DNA of 64,000 nucleotides, from positions 5,332,001 through 5,396,000 of the forward strand of contig NZ_JAZHSD010000001.1 of assembly GCF_036924745.1 (NCBI RefSeq). The letters run 5' to 3'. Below, in pieces: positions 1 through 9,615 of the stretch. The stretch's first letter is position 1. Each line of letters opens with the position of its first letter. The translations under genes were made by a program, and so were the position numbers. This stretch comes from Bradyrhizobium sp. AZCC 1693. Lineage in GTDB: Bacteria > Pseudomonadota > Alphaproteobacteria > Rhizobiales > Xanthobacteraceae. Below the pieces are notes generated by a model. It did not search any database. It was not told the origin of the DNA and saw nothing but the letters and a program-made list of their open reading frames with translations.

Positions 1-426
1 GGGTGCGACGGGGTCGTTGCCCTTCACGCGCTGAACCAGGGCGCCGGCAATCACCGGAAACGCGCCGACGATGGTGGCCTCGTGCGCGAGGCCGGCTTCC
101 GCGCGTAGCCCCGCGATCGCCGCGCGGAATCCGTCGACAATCGATAGGCCGCGCGTGACGCCAAGGAGATCCGGCAACCGGGCGAAGGCGCGTTCGCGGC
201 CCGCGCCGAGGGCGGCCCGCACAGCGGCTTCGCCGACCGGCTGGCCGGTTCCGCCGCTCCAGAGCCGGGCGGTCACGCCCTCAAACCCGGTCTTGCGGGC
301 GAGGTCGCCGACCCGCTCGCCGGCAATGATCAGTTCGCCGCGCTCGCCATCGACATGGCTGAGCACGGTTTCGGCGGCGGGAATGCCGTCTAGGCCGATC
401 GGGGTCTTTGAAAGCTGCATGTTCAT
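1..426 (-). CDS. Citrate synthase family protein, N-terminal part (runs off the left edge)
   Basis: The first 142 codons of a citrate synthase/methylcitrate synthase-type protein are visible; the rest lies left of the window. The family condenses an acyl-CoA with oxaloacetate. The start ATG at 426 follows a GGAG Shine-Dalgarno about seven bases upstream; a second ATG at 420 is possible. The visible N-terminus starts MNMQLSKTPIGLDGIPAAET and continues with the small-domain helices seen in short bacterial citrate-synthase paralogues. It is divergent from another citrate-synthase-like gene at 501 across a 74-bp gap, so the two probably share a control region. The active-site histidines and aspartate are outside the window, so the substrate cannot be judged. 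Confidence 0.75.
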   Translation of the reverse strand, partial: MNMQLSKTPIGLDGIPAAETVLSHVDGERGELIIAGERVGDLARKTGFEGVTARLWSGGTGQPVGEAAVRAALGAGRERAFARLPDLLGVTRGLSIVDGFRAAIAGLRAEAGLAHEATIVGAFPVIAGALVQRVKGNDPVAP

Positions 427-500
427 GGAAGTTCTCCTTTTGTTGCTTTCAAAGGTCGGGCCTCTCGACAGCTTGATCAATCTTGATTATGTAAATCAAT

Positions 501-1718
501 ATGAAAAAATCCGCCGGCCTTTACCTCTCGGCCCGCGAGGCCTCCGCCGAACTCGCGATCTCGCAGGCGACGCTCTACGCTTATGTCAGCCGCGGCCTGA
601 TCCGCTCGGAGCCGTCGCAGGATTCCCGCAGCCACCGCTACCGCGCCGAGGACGTCCGGACGCTGAAGGAGCGGCGAACGCCGTCGCCGGAGCCGCGGGG
701 GCTGCGCAGCTTCGACGCCGATCTGCCTGTGATGGATTCGGCGGTCGCGACCATTACCGAGGACGGGCCGATCTACCGCGGCGTCAATTGCGTCGACCTC
801 GCCGAGCGCGACACGCTCGAACATGCCGCGACCTTGTTGTGGGATGTCACCGGCGTCGATCCGTTCGAGCAGGACAATTGTCCCGTCGTGTCGGACGAAA
901 TGCGCGCCGTGGCCGAGGCTGCGCGCGGGGCCAATGCGATCGATCGCTCCATCGCCGTGCTGGCGCTGGCGGCCAGCGCCGATCCGCGGGCGTATACGCG
1001 GGCGCCCGAAGGGCGCGCGATGCTCGGCGGCCGCATCATGCGGCTGGTGGTCGCGACCATGCTGAACGCGAAATCATCGGCAAGTCCGCTTCATCTGCAG
1101 ATCGCGCGCGTCTGGGCGCCGGAGCACAAGCACGCCGCTGACTTGATCCGCCGCGCACTGGTGCTGCTGGCCGATCATGAATTGAATGCCTCGACCTTCA
1201 CGGTGCGCTGCGCGGCCTCGACCGGGCTAAATCTCTACGACGCCATCATCGCCGGGCTCGTCGCGCTCAAGGGCCCCAAGCACGGCGGCGCGGGCGTACT
1301 CGCGGCGCAGCTTTTGAAGACGCTCGCCAATGGTGAGGTCGCCCCCGTCATCCGCGAGCGCGTCGCGCTCGGCGAACGCTTCGCGGGCTTTGGCCATGGA
1401 GTTTACAAGCACGGCGATCCTCGCGCGCGGGCGCTATTGGAAGCGCTGGCGCGCTCCGGCGCGGATCGCAAACTCACCCACGAAATTCCCGAGCGCATCG
1501 CGGAGGCGACCGGCGAGTTCGTCAACATCGACTATGCGCTTGCGGTGCTGGTGCACACGCTCGGCCTGCCGCCCGGCCACGAGTTGGTGCTGTTTTCCAT
1601 GGCGCGCACGGTGGGGTGGATCGCGCATGCCTCCGAGCAGTTGCGGCATGGCCGGTTGATCCGGCCCCGCGCGCGTTATGTCGGTCCTGCACCGGGGCGG
1701 AGCCCGGCCCGGGCCTGA
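501..1718 (+). CDS. Citrate synthase-like protein with N-terminal helix-turn-helix segment
   Basis: 405 residues. Residues about 7-55 read like a MerR/excisionase-type helix-turn-helix (LSAREASAELAISQATLYAY followed by a wing with SHRYRAEDVRTL). Residues about 80-390 are a citrate synthase fold; the conserved GPKHGGA segment and the GFGHGVYKHGDPRA segment, both with catalytic-type histidines, are clear. Proteins of this composition are annotated as citrate synthase family proteins in Bradyrhizobium relatives. The divergent neighbour at 426 is a shorter citrate-synthase paralogue, so the two may act as a heteromer or one may regulate the other; this is inference. Its 3' end overlaps the convergent DedA gene by 43 bp. 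Confidence 0.8.
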   Translation: MKKSAGLYLSAREASAELAISQATLYAYVSRGLIRSEPSQDSRSHRYRAEDVRTLKERRTPSPEPRGLRSFDADLPVMDSAVATITEDGPIYRGVNCVDLAERDTLEHAATLLWDVTGVDPFEQDNCPVVSDEMRAVAEAARGANAIDRSIAVLALAASADPRAYTRAPEGRAMLGGRIMRLVVATMLNAKSSASPLHLQIARVWAPEHKHAADLIRRALVLLADHELNASTFTVRCAASTGLNLYDAIIAGLVALKGPKHGGAGVLAAQLLKTLANGEVAPVIRERVALGERFAGFGHGVYKHGDPRARALLEALARSGADRKLTHEIPERIAEATGEFVNIDYALAVLVHTLGLPPGHELVLFSMARTVGWIAHASEQLRHGRLIRPRARYVGPAPGRSPARA

Positions 1719-2335
1719 CGGCGGCGCAGCGTCCAGACGCCGAGCGCTATGATCGCCGTCGCGAACACGGCCAGTATCCATAGATGTTTGCCGATGTGCT
1801 GGTGATGCGGCAGGCCGCCATATTCATGCAATGCCGAGACCGCGAGTACGCCTGGAAGCACATGCGCCAGTGCCCAGGCGAGCACCGCCGGAATATTGAC
1901 GCCGAAGAAAAGCATCGGCGGCATCCCGAGCGCGCCCGCTGTGACTGGTACGAAAGCGCGGATCGGCGGCACAAAGCGCGCGAAAAATACGGCCAGCGTT
2001 CCCCAGCGGTGGAAGAACGCCTCGCTCTGCGCCATGACGCCCGGATATCTCGACATCGGCCAGGCGCCCAGAATTTCGCGTTGCGAGCGATGGCCGGCCC
2101 AGAACGCCGAGCCGTCGCCGAGCATGGCGCCGGCGATCGCTGCCGCCAGCACGCCCCACAGCTTCAGTTCGCCACCGGGCACCAGCGCGCTCAGGGCAAG
2201 GATGATGGTCGAGCCCGGCACAAGCGCTCCCACGACCGGGATCGCCTCCAGCAGGGCCGCGAGAAATAGCGTCAGATAGGCCAGCCACGGATGGGCCGAA
2301 ACGAATGCAATTACGGGATCGAGGAATGAAGTCAC
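1676..2335 (-). CDS. DedA family (SNARE-associated / VTT domain) membrane protein
   Basis: 219 residues with at least four strongly hydrophobic segments (about 12-35, 45-75, 140-165 and 180-205). The DedA hallmarks are present: an N-terminal re-entrant helix ending in PGSTIILALSALVPGG, the G-x-x-GD-like turn (GAMLGDGSAFWAG), and the FARFVPPIRAFVPVTAGA motif with its conserved arginines and proline. The family is implicated in phospholipid (undecaprenyl-phosphate or phosphatidylethanolamine) flipping and envelope homeostasis. The gene is convergent with the citrate synthase-like gene and overlaps its end. The substrate is not predictable here. Confidence 0.88.
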   Translation of the reverse strand: MTSFLDPVIAFVSAHPWLAYLTLFLAALLEAIPVVGALVPGSTIILALSALVPGGELKLWGVLAAAIAGAMLGDGSAFWAGHRSQREILGAWPMSRYPGVMAQSEAFFHRWGTLAVFFARFVPPIRAFVPVTAGALGMPPMLFFGVNIPAVLAWALAHVLPGVLAVSALHEYGGLPHHQHIGKHLWILAVFATAIIALGVWTLRRRQARAGLRPGAGPT

Positions 2336-2639
2336 AATCTTGCTGTCCGGGCAGGAGGGCCTGAACCAGAGCTATCAAGCCTGGGCAGGGGCTGAAAGTG
2401 CCGGCAGATCCTTCGATTTTGAGCCCTGCGGGGTGCCCAAGGCGGCAAAAGTGCGGCGTGATTCGCAGGGCAGCCCTCCAAAAACCAGATACACGACCTA
2501 TCTCAATGATAAGGCAACGGAACTTTGATTGTGCCGCGGGCTTCTGCCGGCCCTTGCTCTCTGCTAGGTTCGTCGTAGCCCCCATCCGCAGCCATTCAAC
2601 AGATCTGGTTTCGGGAACGCCCGGGACCTCGGAGGATTG
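2336..2639. other. Intergenic region between divergent DedA and cobS
   Basis: About 300 bp holding the 5' regions of two divergent genes. I see no tRNA, no convincing hairpin terminator and no B12-box-like sequence of a cobalamin riboswitch. The GGAGG at 2631-2635 directly before the cobS ATG is the only clear signal. Confidence 0.5.
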
Positions 2640-3638
2640 ATGACGACCGCCGCCATGAGCAAAGTTTCGGAGCCCGTTGGACTGCCCGATATGAAGGTGT
2701 CGGTCCGGCAGGTTTTCGGTATCGACAGCGATCTCGAAGTGCCGGCCTATTCCGAAGTCGACCCGCATGTGCCGGAAGTCGATTCGGATTACCGCTTCGA
2801 CCGCGCCACCACGCTCGCGATCCTCGCCGGTTTCGCCAAGAACCGCCGCGTCATGGTCACCGGCTATCACGGCACCGGCAAATCGACCCACATCGAGCAG
2901 GTTGCGGCGCGGCTGAACTGGCCCTGCGTGCGCGTCAACCTCGACAGCCACATCAGCCGTATCGATCTGGTCGGCAAGGACTCGATCGTGGTCAGGGAAG
3001 GCAAGCAGGTCACCGAATTCCGCGACGGCATCCTGCCCTGGGCGCTGCAGCACAACATCGCGCTGGTGTTCGACGAGTATGACGCCGGCCGCCCGGACGT
3101 GATGTTCGTGATCCAGCGCGTGCTGGAAGTCTCCGGCCGCCTGACGCTGCTCGACCAGAACAAGGTGATCAAGCCGCACCCGTCGTTCCGCCTGTTCTCG
3201 ACCGCCAACACGGTCGGTCTCGGCGACACTTCGGGCCTCTATCATGGCACCCAGCAGATCAACCAGGGCCAGATGGACCGCTGGTCGATCGTCACCACGC
3301 TGAACTATCTGGCGCATGACGAGGAAGTCGAGATCGTGCTGGCCAAGGCGCATCACTATCGCACGCAGGAAGGCCGCGACATCGTCAACAAGATGGTGCG
3401 GCTTGCCGATCTCACCCGTAACGCGTTCGCCAATGGCGATTTGTCGACGGTGATGAGCCCGCGCACCGTGATCACCTGGGCCGAGAACGCCGACATCTTC
3501 GGCGATATCGGCTTTGCGTTCCGCGTCACCTTCCTCAACAAGTGCGACGAACTGGAACGGCCGCTGGTGGCCGAGTTCTATCAGCGCTGCTTCAACCAGG
3601 AACTGCCCGAGAGTTCGGTGAACGTGGCGCTTAGCTAA
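2640..3638 (+). CDS. cobS: Aerobic cobaltochelatase subunit CobS (AAA+ ATPase)
   Basis: 332 residues, the usual CobS length. CobS and CobT form the AAA+ chaperone of the CobNST complex, which inserts Co2+ into hydrogenobyrinic acid a,c-diamide in aerobic cobalamin synthesis. Walker A is GYHGTGKST at about residue 80; Walker B is [10 protein letters not shown]; the sensor segment [20 protein letters not shown] is typical of MoxR-like CobS. I chose ATG 2640, which sits right after GGAGG; a TTG at 2637 and an internal ATG at 2655 are alternatives. cobT follows on the same strand after a palindromic repeat, so both are probably co-transcribed. cobN is not in the window. Confidence 0.95.
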   Translation: MTTAAMSKVSEPVGLPDMKVSVRQVFGIDSDLEVPAYSEVDPHVPEVDSDYRFDRATTLAILAGFAKNRRVMVTGYHGTGKSTHIEQVAARLNWPCVRVNLDSHISRIDLVGKDSIVVREGKQVTEFRDGILPWALQHNIALVFDEYDAGRPDVMFVIQRVLEVSGRLTLLDQNKVIKPHPSFRLFSTANTVGLGDTSGLYHGTQQINQGQMDRWSIVTTLNYLAHDEEVEIVLAKAHHYRTQEGRDIVNKMVRLADLTRNAFANGDLSTVMSPRTVITWAENADIFGDIGFAFRVTFLNKCDELERPLVAEFYQRCFNQELPESSVNVALS

Positions 3639-3639
3639 T

Positions 3640-3779
3640 CGTCGTCCCTGCCTAGTGCGCAATTGCGCACGGGGCGCAGGGACCCATACGCCGCGGCCCT
3701 TCGGTAAAGTGATGGTGTTAGAGATCGGGAAATAACGACCGCTGGTGATTATGGGTCCCTGCGTTCGCAGGGACGACGG
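3640..3779. repeat. Palindromic intergenic repeat, family IR-C copy 1
   Basis: The element starts with CGTCGTCCCTGC and ends with the inverted form GCAGGGACGACGG; both arms are followed by GGGTCCC/GGGACCC-type sequence. A second copy with the same arms and a different centre is at 48235-48354. It lies between cobS and cobT and could form a long hairpin in the cobST transcript. Confidence 0.7.
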
Positions 3780-3793
3780 CGGTGAAGGTGGTC

Positions 3794-5695
3794 ATGACGA
3801 CGTCCAATCAAAAATTCCGTACCGGATCCAAGGAAGCGCCGACCGAGCCGTTCAAGCGCGCGGTGACGTCATGCCTGCGTGCGATCGCAAGGGCGCCGGA
3901 GCTGGAAGTGACGTTCGCGGCCGAGCGTCCGGGTCTCGCGCCGGGCAAGGCGCGGTTGCCGGAGCCCGCCCGCAAGATGACCAAGCGCGATGCGGCGATC
4001 GTGCGCGGCCACTCCGACTCGATCGCGCTCAAGCTCGCCTGTCACGATCCCAAGGTGCACCGCAAGCTGATGCCGGGAAATCCGCAGGCGCGCGGCGTGT
4101 TCGAAGCCGTCGAGCAGGCCCGCGTCGAAGCGATCGGCTCGCGCCGGATGGCGGGCGTGGCGAAAAACCTCACCGCGATGCTCGACGATCATTTCCACCG
4201 CGGCAAATACGACGAGATCACCGACCGCGCCGATGCGCCGCTGTCGGACGCGCTGGCGATGCTGGTGCGCGAACGGCTGACGGGGCTCGCGCCACCTGCG
4301 GCGGCTAAGAAGATGGTCGATCTCTGGCGCCCGGTGCTGGAAGACAAGATCGGCACCCGGCTCGACAAGCTCAGTCGCGTCACCGAGGACCAGGCGAAGT
4401 TCGGCGACCTCGTGCACGATTTGCTGTCGGCGCTCGACCTCGGCGACGAGCGTGATGCGGACGCCGACGACGACGAGAACGACGAGAATCAGGACGGTGA
4501 GAACGACCAGTCCGGCGCCGAGGGCTCGCCCGATTCCGACGCCGCGCAGGAAATGAGCGCCGACCAGGCGCAGGCGTCCACCGACGAAATGTCGGAGAGC
4601 GCGATGGAGAGCGCGCAGGCCTCTACATCAGATACCTTCGATGACGGCGAACTCGGCGACGACGAGACGCCGGGCGAGGCGACGCGGCCGAATACGCGCG
4701 GGGCCAACGAGCCGCGCGGGCCGGAATACCATGCGTTTGCGCCAAAATTCGACGAGGTGATCGCGGCCGAAGATCTCTGCGACCATGACGAGCTGGAACG
4801 GCTGCGCTCCTATCTCGACAAGCAGCTCGCGCATCTGCAGGGCATCGTCGCGCGGCTCGCCAACCGGCTGCAGCGCCGCCTGATGGCGCAGCAGAACCGT
4901 GCCTGGGAGTTCGACCTCGAGGAAGGCATTCTCGATCCGGCGCGGCTGTCGCGCGTCGTTACCGATCCCTACCATCCGCTGTCCTTCATGCATGAGAAGG
5001 AAGCGACCTTCCGCGACACCGTGGTGACGCTGCTTCTGGATAATTCCGGTTCGATGCGCGGCCGGCCCATTACGGTGGCGGCGACCTGTGCCGACATTCT
5101 CGCACGCACGCTGGAGCGCTGCGGCGTCAAGGTCGAGATTCTGGGCTTCACCACGCGCGCCTGGAAGGGCGGGCAGTCGCGCGAGGCGTGGCTTGCCGCC
5201 GGCAAGCCGGCTAATCCGGGCCGGCTGAATGATCTCCGGCACATCATCTACAAGTCCGCCGATGCGCCCTGGCGGCGCTCGCGCAAGAATCTCGGACTGA
5301 TGATGCGCGAGGGGCTCCTGAAGGAGAACATCGACGGCGAGGCGCTGGACTGGGCGCACAAGCGGCTGCTCGGCCGGGCCGAACAGCGCAAGATCCTGAT
5401 GATGATTTCGGACGGCGCGCCGGTCGACGATTCCACGTTGTCGGTCAATCCCGGCAATTACCTTGAGCGGCATCTGCGCCACATCATCGAGGAAATCGAG
5501 ACCCGCTCGCCGGTTGAACTGATCGCGATCGGCATCGGTCACGACGTCACGCGCTACTACCGCCGTGCGGTCACCATCGTCGACGCCGAGGAACTCGGCG
5601 GCGCCATCACCGAAAAACTCGCCGAATTGTTCAGCGAGACCCACGGCGCCGCGCCCGTCACGAGCCACCACCGGCCGCGCCGGTTGCATTCGTGA
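3794..5695 (+). CDS. cobT: Aerobic cobaltochelatase subunit CobT
   Basis: 633 residues from ATG 3794, which has a GAAGG just upstream; in-frame GTG 3782 is a weaker alternative. CobT is the partner of CobS in the cobaltochelatase chaperone. Layout: an N-terminal alpha-helical region (about 1-215), a very acidic low-complexity linker (about 220-310, runs of D/E/Q/S), then a C-terminal von Willebrand A domain. The MIDAS motif DNSGSMRG is at about residue 420 and the second conserved segment [12 protein letters not shown] is near 545, as in other CobT proteins. It stops 4 bp before the next gene, so the phytase-like gene may be in the same transcript. Confidence 0.95.
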   Translation: MTTSNQKFRTGSKEAPTEPFKRAVTSCLRAIARAPELEVTFAAERPGLAPGKARLPEPARKMTKRDAAIVRGHSDSIALKLACHDPKVHRKLMPGNPQARGVFEAVEQARVEAIGSRRMAGVAKNLTAMLDDHFHRGKYDEITDRADAPLSDALAMLVRERLTGLAPPAAAKKMVDLWRPVLEDKIGTRLDKLSRVTEDQAKFGDLVHDLLSALDLGDERDADADDDENDENQDGENDQSGAEGSPDSDAAQEMSADQAQASTDEMSESAMESAQASTSDTFDDGELGDDETPGEATRPNTRGANEPRGPEYHAFAPKFDEVIAAEDLCDHDELERLRSYLDKQLAHLQGIVARLANRLQRRLMAQQNRAWEFDLEEGILDPARLSRVVTDPYHPLSFMHEKEATFRDTVVTLLLDNSGSMRGRPITVAATCADILARTLERCGVKVEILGFTTRAWKGGQSREAWLAAGKPANPGRLNDLRHIIYKSADAPWRRSRKNLGLMMREGLLKENIDGEALDWAHKRLLGRAEQRKILMMISDGAPVDDSTLSVNPGNYLERHLRHIIEEIETRSPVELIAIGIGHDVTRYYRRAVTIVDAEELGGAITEKLAELFSETHGAAPVTSHHRPRRLHS

Positions 5696-5699
5696 GAGC

Positions 5700-6767
5700 A
5701 TGCGCCCGCCCATAGGCCGCCGCCGCCTCTTGAAATATGCTGCGGCGGCGCTTTCGGTGGCGGCCGCGCCCGGAGCGACGCTGGCGCAAACGGCGGTCCA
5801 GCGGCCGCCGAAGCCGGCCGTTCCCGACGAATTCTCGGTCACGACGCCGGTCTCGATCGAGGTCAATGCCAGGCCGTTGCCCTCGTTCGATACCCGCGAC
5901 AGGACTCGTGTGCGCTTTGGCGAACTCGAATATCGCAGCGGGCTGATCCTGACCTCGCGGTTTCGCGGCTTCGGCGGATTGTCGGGTCTTCGCCTTGATG
6001 CAAAGGGCGAGCGCTTCATCGCGATCAGCGACAAGGGGGGCTGGTTCACCGGCCGCATCGTCTACAAGGGCCGCGAGATGACCGGGCTCGACGACGTCGA
6101 GGCCTCGCCGATGCTCGGTCCCGACGGCAAGCCGATCACCTCGCGCGGCTGGTTCGATAGCGAAGCGCTCGCACTCGACGGCTCGCTGGTCTATGTCGGT
6201 CTCGAACGCGTCAATCAGATACTGCGCTTCGACTTCGCCAAGGGATTTACGCGCGCGCATGGCGAATTGATTCAGTTGCCGCTGGGCGTGCGCAAGCTGC
6301 CCTACAACAAGGGAATCGAGGCGCTTGTCGTGGTGCCGAAGGGCTTGCCGCTGGCGGGAACGCTGATCGCGATCTCCGAACGCGGGCTCGACGCGAAGGG
6401 CAACATCACAGCCTTCCTGATCGGCAAGACACTGGGGCTGTTCAGCATTCGCCGCACCGACAATTTCGATATCAGCGATGCGGTGCTGCTGCCGTCCGGC
6501 AGCCTGTTGCTCTTGGAGCGCAAATTCTCCTGGCTCGGCGGGGTCGGCATCCGCATCCGCCGCGTTGCGCTGGCCGCCATCGTCCCCGGCGCTGTCATCG
6601 ACGGGCCTTCGATCTTCGAGGCCGATCTCGGCCACGAGATCGACAACATGGAAGGCATCGACGCCCACGTCACGCCGGAGGGCGACACCGTGCTTACGCT
6701 GGTCTCCGACGACAATTTCTCGCTGATCCAGCGCAATCTGCTGCTGCAGTTCACGCTGGTGGAGTGA
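5700..6767 (+). CDS. Tat-exported esterase-like/phytase-like protein
   Basis: 355 residues from ATG 5700, 4 bp after the cobT stop. The N-terminus has a twin-arginine signal (GRRRLLKYAAAAL, then an Ala-rich stretch ending near ALAQ), so export to the periplasm is expected. The mature part matches the esterase-like activity of phytase domain family: SGLRLDAKGERFIAISDKGG near the start, DSEALALDG, NKGIEALVV, and DNMEGIDAH near the end, all typical blade motifs of that beta-propeller-like family. The true substrate is unknown; the family name comes from a phytase homology and not from demonstrated phytate cleavage here. Confidence 0.8.
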   Translation: MRPPIGRRRLLKYAAAALSVAAAPGATLAQTAVQRPPKPAVPDEFSVTTPVSIEVNARPLPSFDTRDRTRVRFGELEYRSGLILTSRFRGFGGLSGLRLDAKGERFIAISDKGGWFTGRIVYKGREMTGLDDVEASPMLGPDGKPITSRGWFDSEALALDGSLVYVGLERVNQILRFDFAKGFTRAHGELIQLPLGVRKLPYNKGIEALVVVPKGLPLAGTLIAISERGLDAKGNITAFLIGKTLGLFSIRRTDNFDISDAVLLPSGSLLLLERKFSWLGGVGIRIRRVALAAIVPGAVIDGPSIFEADLGHEIDNMEGIDAHVTPEGDTVLTLVSDDNFSLIQRNLLLQFTLVE

Positions 6768-6890
6768 CGTTGCCGGTGGCGCGGCCAGCGATGAATCGCC
6801 CGGCAGGGTTGCAGCCGGAGCGGCTTGAGGCGCGGGGAGCGGCTCGCTAGACATTGCGGGTCGCTTTCCCTCCGGTCCGGATATCCCGCC

Positions 6891-8003
6891 ATGAGCGCTT
6901 TGTTTACCCCGATCAAGCTGCGCGGCCTTAACCTTGCCAACCGCATCATGGTGGCGCCGATGTGCCAATATTCGTCTGTCGATGGCGAGGCCAATGACTG
7001 GCACTTCACGCACATCAATTCGCTGGCGCTGTCGGGCGCCGCGATCTTCTGCATCGAGGCCACGGCGGTGGAGGCAACGGGCCGCATCACGCCGGGCTGC
7101 CTCGGCCTCTACAACGACGCCACCGAAGCCGCGCTGAAGCCCATTCTCGCCTCGGTGCGCAAGCGCTCGAAGGCCAAGGTGATGATCCAGCTCGCGCATG
7201 CCGGCCGCAAGGCCTCGAGCCACACGCCATGGGACGGCGGGCAACTGATCCCGGTGGCTGAAGGCGGCTGGCGGGCGGAGGGGCCCTCGGCGATCCCGCA
7301 CAAGGCGAGCGAGACGCCGCCTGTGGCGTTCGACGCCGCGGGACTTAAGCGCGTGCGCGAGGCGTTCGTGGCGGCGGCCAAGCGCGCCGAGCGGCTCGGC
7401 ATCGATGCCATCGAGCTGCACTCCGCGCACGGCTATCTCCTGCATCAATTCCTGTCGCCGATATCAAACCAGCGCACCGATCAATATGGCGGGTCTTTGC
7501 CAAATCGCATGCGCTTTCCGCTCGAAGTGTTCGACGCGGTGCGCGAGGCGTTTCCGCAACCCAAGCCGGTGGGACTGCGCGTGTCCTGCACCGACTGGGT
7601 CGAGGGTGGCTGGGATCTGGCGCAGACGATTCAATTCGCTCACGAGCTCAAGGCGCGCGGCGTCGACTGGATCGACGCGTCCTCGGGCGGCGTGTCGCCG
7701 CTGCAAAAAATTCCGCTCGGCCCCGGTTATCAAGTGCCGTTCGCGAAAGGCATCCGCGAGGCGACCGGCCTTCCCACCATCGCCGTCGGCCTGATCACGG
7801 AAGCCAGGCAGGCCGAGGAGATCGTGGCCTCCGGCAAGGCCGACATGGTCGCGCTCGCCCGCGCCATGCTCTACGACCCGCGCTGGGGCTGGCATGCGGC
7901 GGCCGAACTCGGCGGCGAGGTTTTCGCCCCGCCGCAATACTGGCGCTCGCAGCCCTCGACGCAGAAGGCGCTGTTCGGCGCGACCACGTTCGGGACGCGG
8001 TAG
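6891..8003 (+). CDS. NADH:flavin oxidoreductase, Old Yellow Enzyme family (YqjM-like)
   Basis: 370 residues from ATG 6891. FMN-dependent ene-reductases of this class reduce activated C=C bonds with NAD(P)H. Visible family signatures: NRIMVAPMCQYSS (class III OYE cysteine near residue 25), QLAHAGRKAS with the flavin-binding His region, AIELHSAHGYLLHQFLSP, the NQRTDQYGGSLPNRMRFPLE motif, and a C-terminal phosphate-binding segment ADMVALARAMLYDP. Length is normal for YqjM-type enzymes. It stands alone between the phytase-like gene and two palindromic repeats. Confidence 0.92.
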   Translation: MSALFTPIKLRGLNLANRIMVAPMCQYSSVDGEANDWHFTHINSLALSGAAIFCIEATAVEATGRITPGCLGLYNDATEAALKPILASVRKRSKAKVMIQLAHAGRKASSHTPWDGGQLIPVAEGGWRAEGPSAIPHKASETPPVAFDAAGLKRVREAFVAAAKRAERLGIDAIELHSAHGYLLHQFLSPISNQRTDQYGGSLPNRMRFPLEVFDAVREAFPQPKPVGLRVSCTDWVEGGWDLAQTIQFAHELKARGVDWIDASSGGVSPLQKIPLGPGYQVPFAKGIREATGLPTIAVGLITEARQAEEIVASGKADMVALARAMLYDPRWGWHAAAELGGEVFAPPQYWRSQPSTQKALFGATTFGTR

Positions 8004-8008
8004 CTTCT

Positions 8009-8141
8009 TCCTTCTCCCCTTGTGGGAGAAGGTGGCGCCGAAGCGCCGGATGAGGGGTTCTCTCCGCGGAGACAGACCCCTCATCCGTCTCGCTGTCGCT
8101 TCGCGCCAGCGATCCACCTTCTCCCACAAGGGGAGAAGGGA
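8009..8141. repeat. Palindromic intergenic repeat, family IR-A copy 1
   Basis: The arms are CCTTCTCCCCTTGTGGGAGA and its reverse complement, with internal GGATGAGGGGTTCTCTCCGC/CCCCTCATCCG-type sequence. Further copies are at 17986-18134, 31493-31686 and 41323-41483. Each one lies directly after a gene's stop codon, where the terminal hairpin may act in 3'-end formation. Confidence 0.75.
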
Positions 8142-8163
8142 AGGCAGCGCTCCGCTCCTTCAG

Positions 8164-8247
8164 CGTCATTGCGAGCGCAGCGAAGCAATCCACGTCTCCG
8201 CTTGCCGCGCTATGGATTGCTTCGTCGCTGCTCTCCTCGCAATGACG
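8164..8247. repeat. Palindromic intergenic repeat, family IR-B copy 1
   Basis: The left arm is CGTCATTGCGAGCG..AAGCAATCCA, and the right arm is its inverted complement ATTGCTTCGTCG..CTCGCAATGACG. Other copies are at 18419-18501 and 39610-39692. The copy is convergently placed between the OYE gene and the DUF2336 gene. Confidence 0.75.
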
Positions 8248-8276
8248 GCGGAGGCAGTCACGGTAGGCCCACTCGC

Positions 8277-9401
8277 TCAATGCGGCTTCGGTGGCGCGTC
8301 GGCGGCGCGGACTTGCCAGAATTTCAGCAGTCGGCGGGCGCTTTCGACCGTCAGCTTGCCGTATTGCTCTTTGGCCTTGGCGAGTTCATGGCGGCCCATG
8401 CTTCCCGAGGCGAAGCGGCTGTCGAGCACGGCTGAGACCGTTTCCCAATTCAATCCGGCGACGCGGCAGGGGATCAGCACGCCGTCGTCGCGCAGGCTCT
8501 GCATCACAGGGCGGATCACGTCGATGGTCGAGCCTGACAACTCGGCAAGGGCTGCGACCGTCTCGGCGTATTTCCGTTCTTTCGCAAACGCCAATAGCGC
8601 CGGTTCGCTGAGCTTGCCGTGCTTGGCAAGCGCTGCGACGAAGCGGCGGGCCGCGGTGAAATCGCGCGTCCGCGACATTTCGCGGTTGGCGCCGGCGGCG
8701 GCGACGGCGATCGCGTTCCTGATTTCCTCGAACAGATGCGGCGGCGCGCGCGACAACAGCCGCGTGCGCACGACCTCGGTGGCGCCGCGCAACAATTGCA
8801 GGCGCTGCTCGGGCGGCAGGTCGACGCGAATGCCGGTCTCGACCGCCAGATCAGGATCGTTCTCCGCCTGCTTCAGCACGATCGCATAACCACTCGCCGA
8901 CATCCGCGCGCCGGGATTGGTGACGAGCCGCCGGCTGACGGAAGGGTAATGCCGCTTCAACAGCGCGTCGGTGACGATCTCGGTCAGCCACCAGCGCCCG
9001 GAGATCGCCAGCAGATGCTGCTCGCCCTTGGTCTGGGCGAGCTCGACCAGATCGTCGGCGGTCAGCCGCGCCGATTCGGTCAGCACGGGCCGCGCAATCG
9101 AAATCTCGTCATTGTGCGCCAGGCGGCGGACCACGGCCGGCGGCGCCTGCTTGATGGAGGCGAGCTGCGTGCTCATTTCGGCGAGCGCAATGCGCGCGGC
9201 GACATCGGCCAGCGCGCGCAGCTCGACGGTGCGGATCAGGCGTTCAAGCACGTCGCCGAACAGCTCGATCTGTTCGGCGGAATAGCCGTCGGCGGACACT
9301 AGAAACAGGTCGGTGACCTGCCTCAGCGTATCCAGATGTTTTTCCGTCGAGCCGGCCTTGATGGCCGCCTCGACCTCCTCAGTGATCGATCGTTCCAACA
9401 T
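8277..9401 (-). CDS. DUF2336 domain-containing protein
   Basis: 374 residues from ATG 9401 (AGGA upstream). The protein is almost entirely helical, with HEAT-like repeats (e.g. LRQVTDLFLVSADGYSAEQI, LADVAARIALAEMS, VRRLAHNDEISIARPVLTES), matching the DUF2336 family common in Bradyrhizobium and Caulobacter relatives. No catalytic motif is visible. In some alphaproteobacteria DUF2336 proteins sit near signalling genes, but here the neighbours (OYE gene, IS30) give no functional hint. Confidence 0.8.
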   Translation of the reverse strand: MLERSITEEVEAAIKAGSTEKHLDTLRQVTDLFLVSADGYSAEQIELFGDVLERLIRTVELRALADVAARIALAEMSTQLASIKQAPPAVVRRLAHNDEISIARPVLTESARLTADDLVELAQTKGEQHLLAISGRWWLTEIVTDALLKRHYPSVSRRLVTNPGARMSASGYAIVLKQAENDPDLAVETGIRVDLPPEQRLQLLRGATEVVRTRLLSRAPPHLFEEIRNAIAVAAAGANREMSRTRDFTAARRFVAALAKHGKLSEPALLAFAKERKYAETVAALAELSGSTIDVIRPVMQSLRDDGVLIPCRVAGLNWETVSAVLDSRFASGSMGRHELAKAKEQYGKLTVESARRLLKFWQVRAADAPPKPH

Positions 9402-9615
9402 CGCTCGTCCTGAGCGTTTCAAGCCGGTTCTGGCAGCAGGTCCCTGAGAATAGGGGGCAGAGTTGAACGTTCCGTAAACCATTTGGGTTGGGGGCGGCGG
9501 TATCGGGGCCGCAAGATTGCGGGGGTGGTCGGCCAATGGCCGAGTGGCGCGGCGACCCATCCTACGAAACTGCGATGAAGGCACGCGATCGTCATGCCCC
9601 GCGCAGGCGGGGGAT

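Noticed and set aside
2336..2639. Cobalamin riboswitch before cobS
   Set aside because: I found no B12-box-like sequence or the expected long structured leader.
1824..3662. 612-codon minus-strand open frame opposite cobS
   Set aside because: Antisense shadow of cobS and the DedA region; it lacks domain motifs, and cobS on the plus strand has full CobS conservation.
4628..6058. 476-codon minus-strand frame opposite cobT
   Set aside because: Shadow of the high-GC third-position pattern in cobT; no motif, and cobT is unambiguous.
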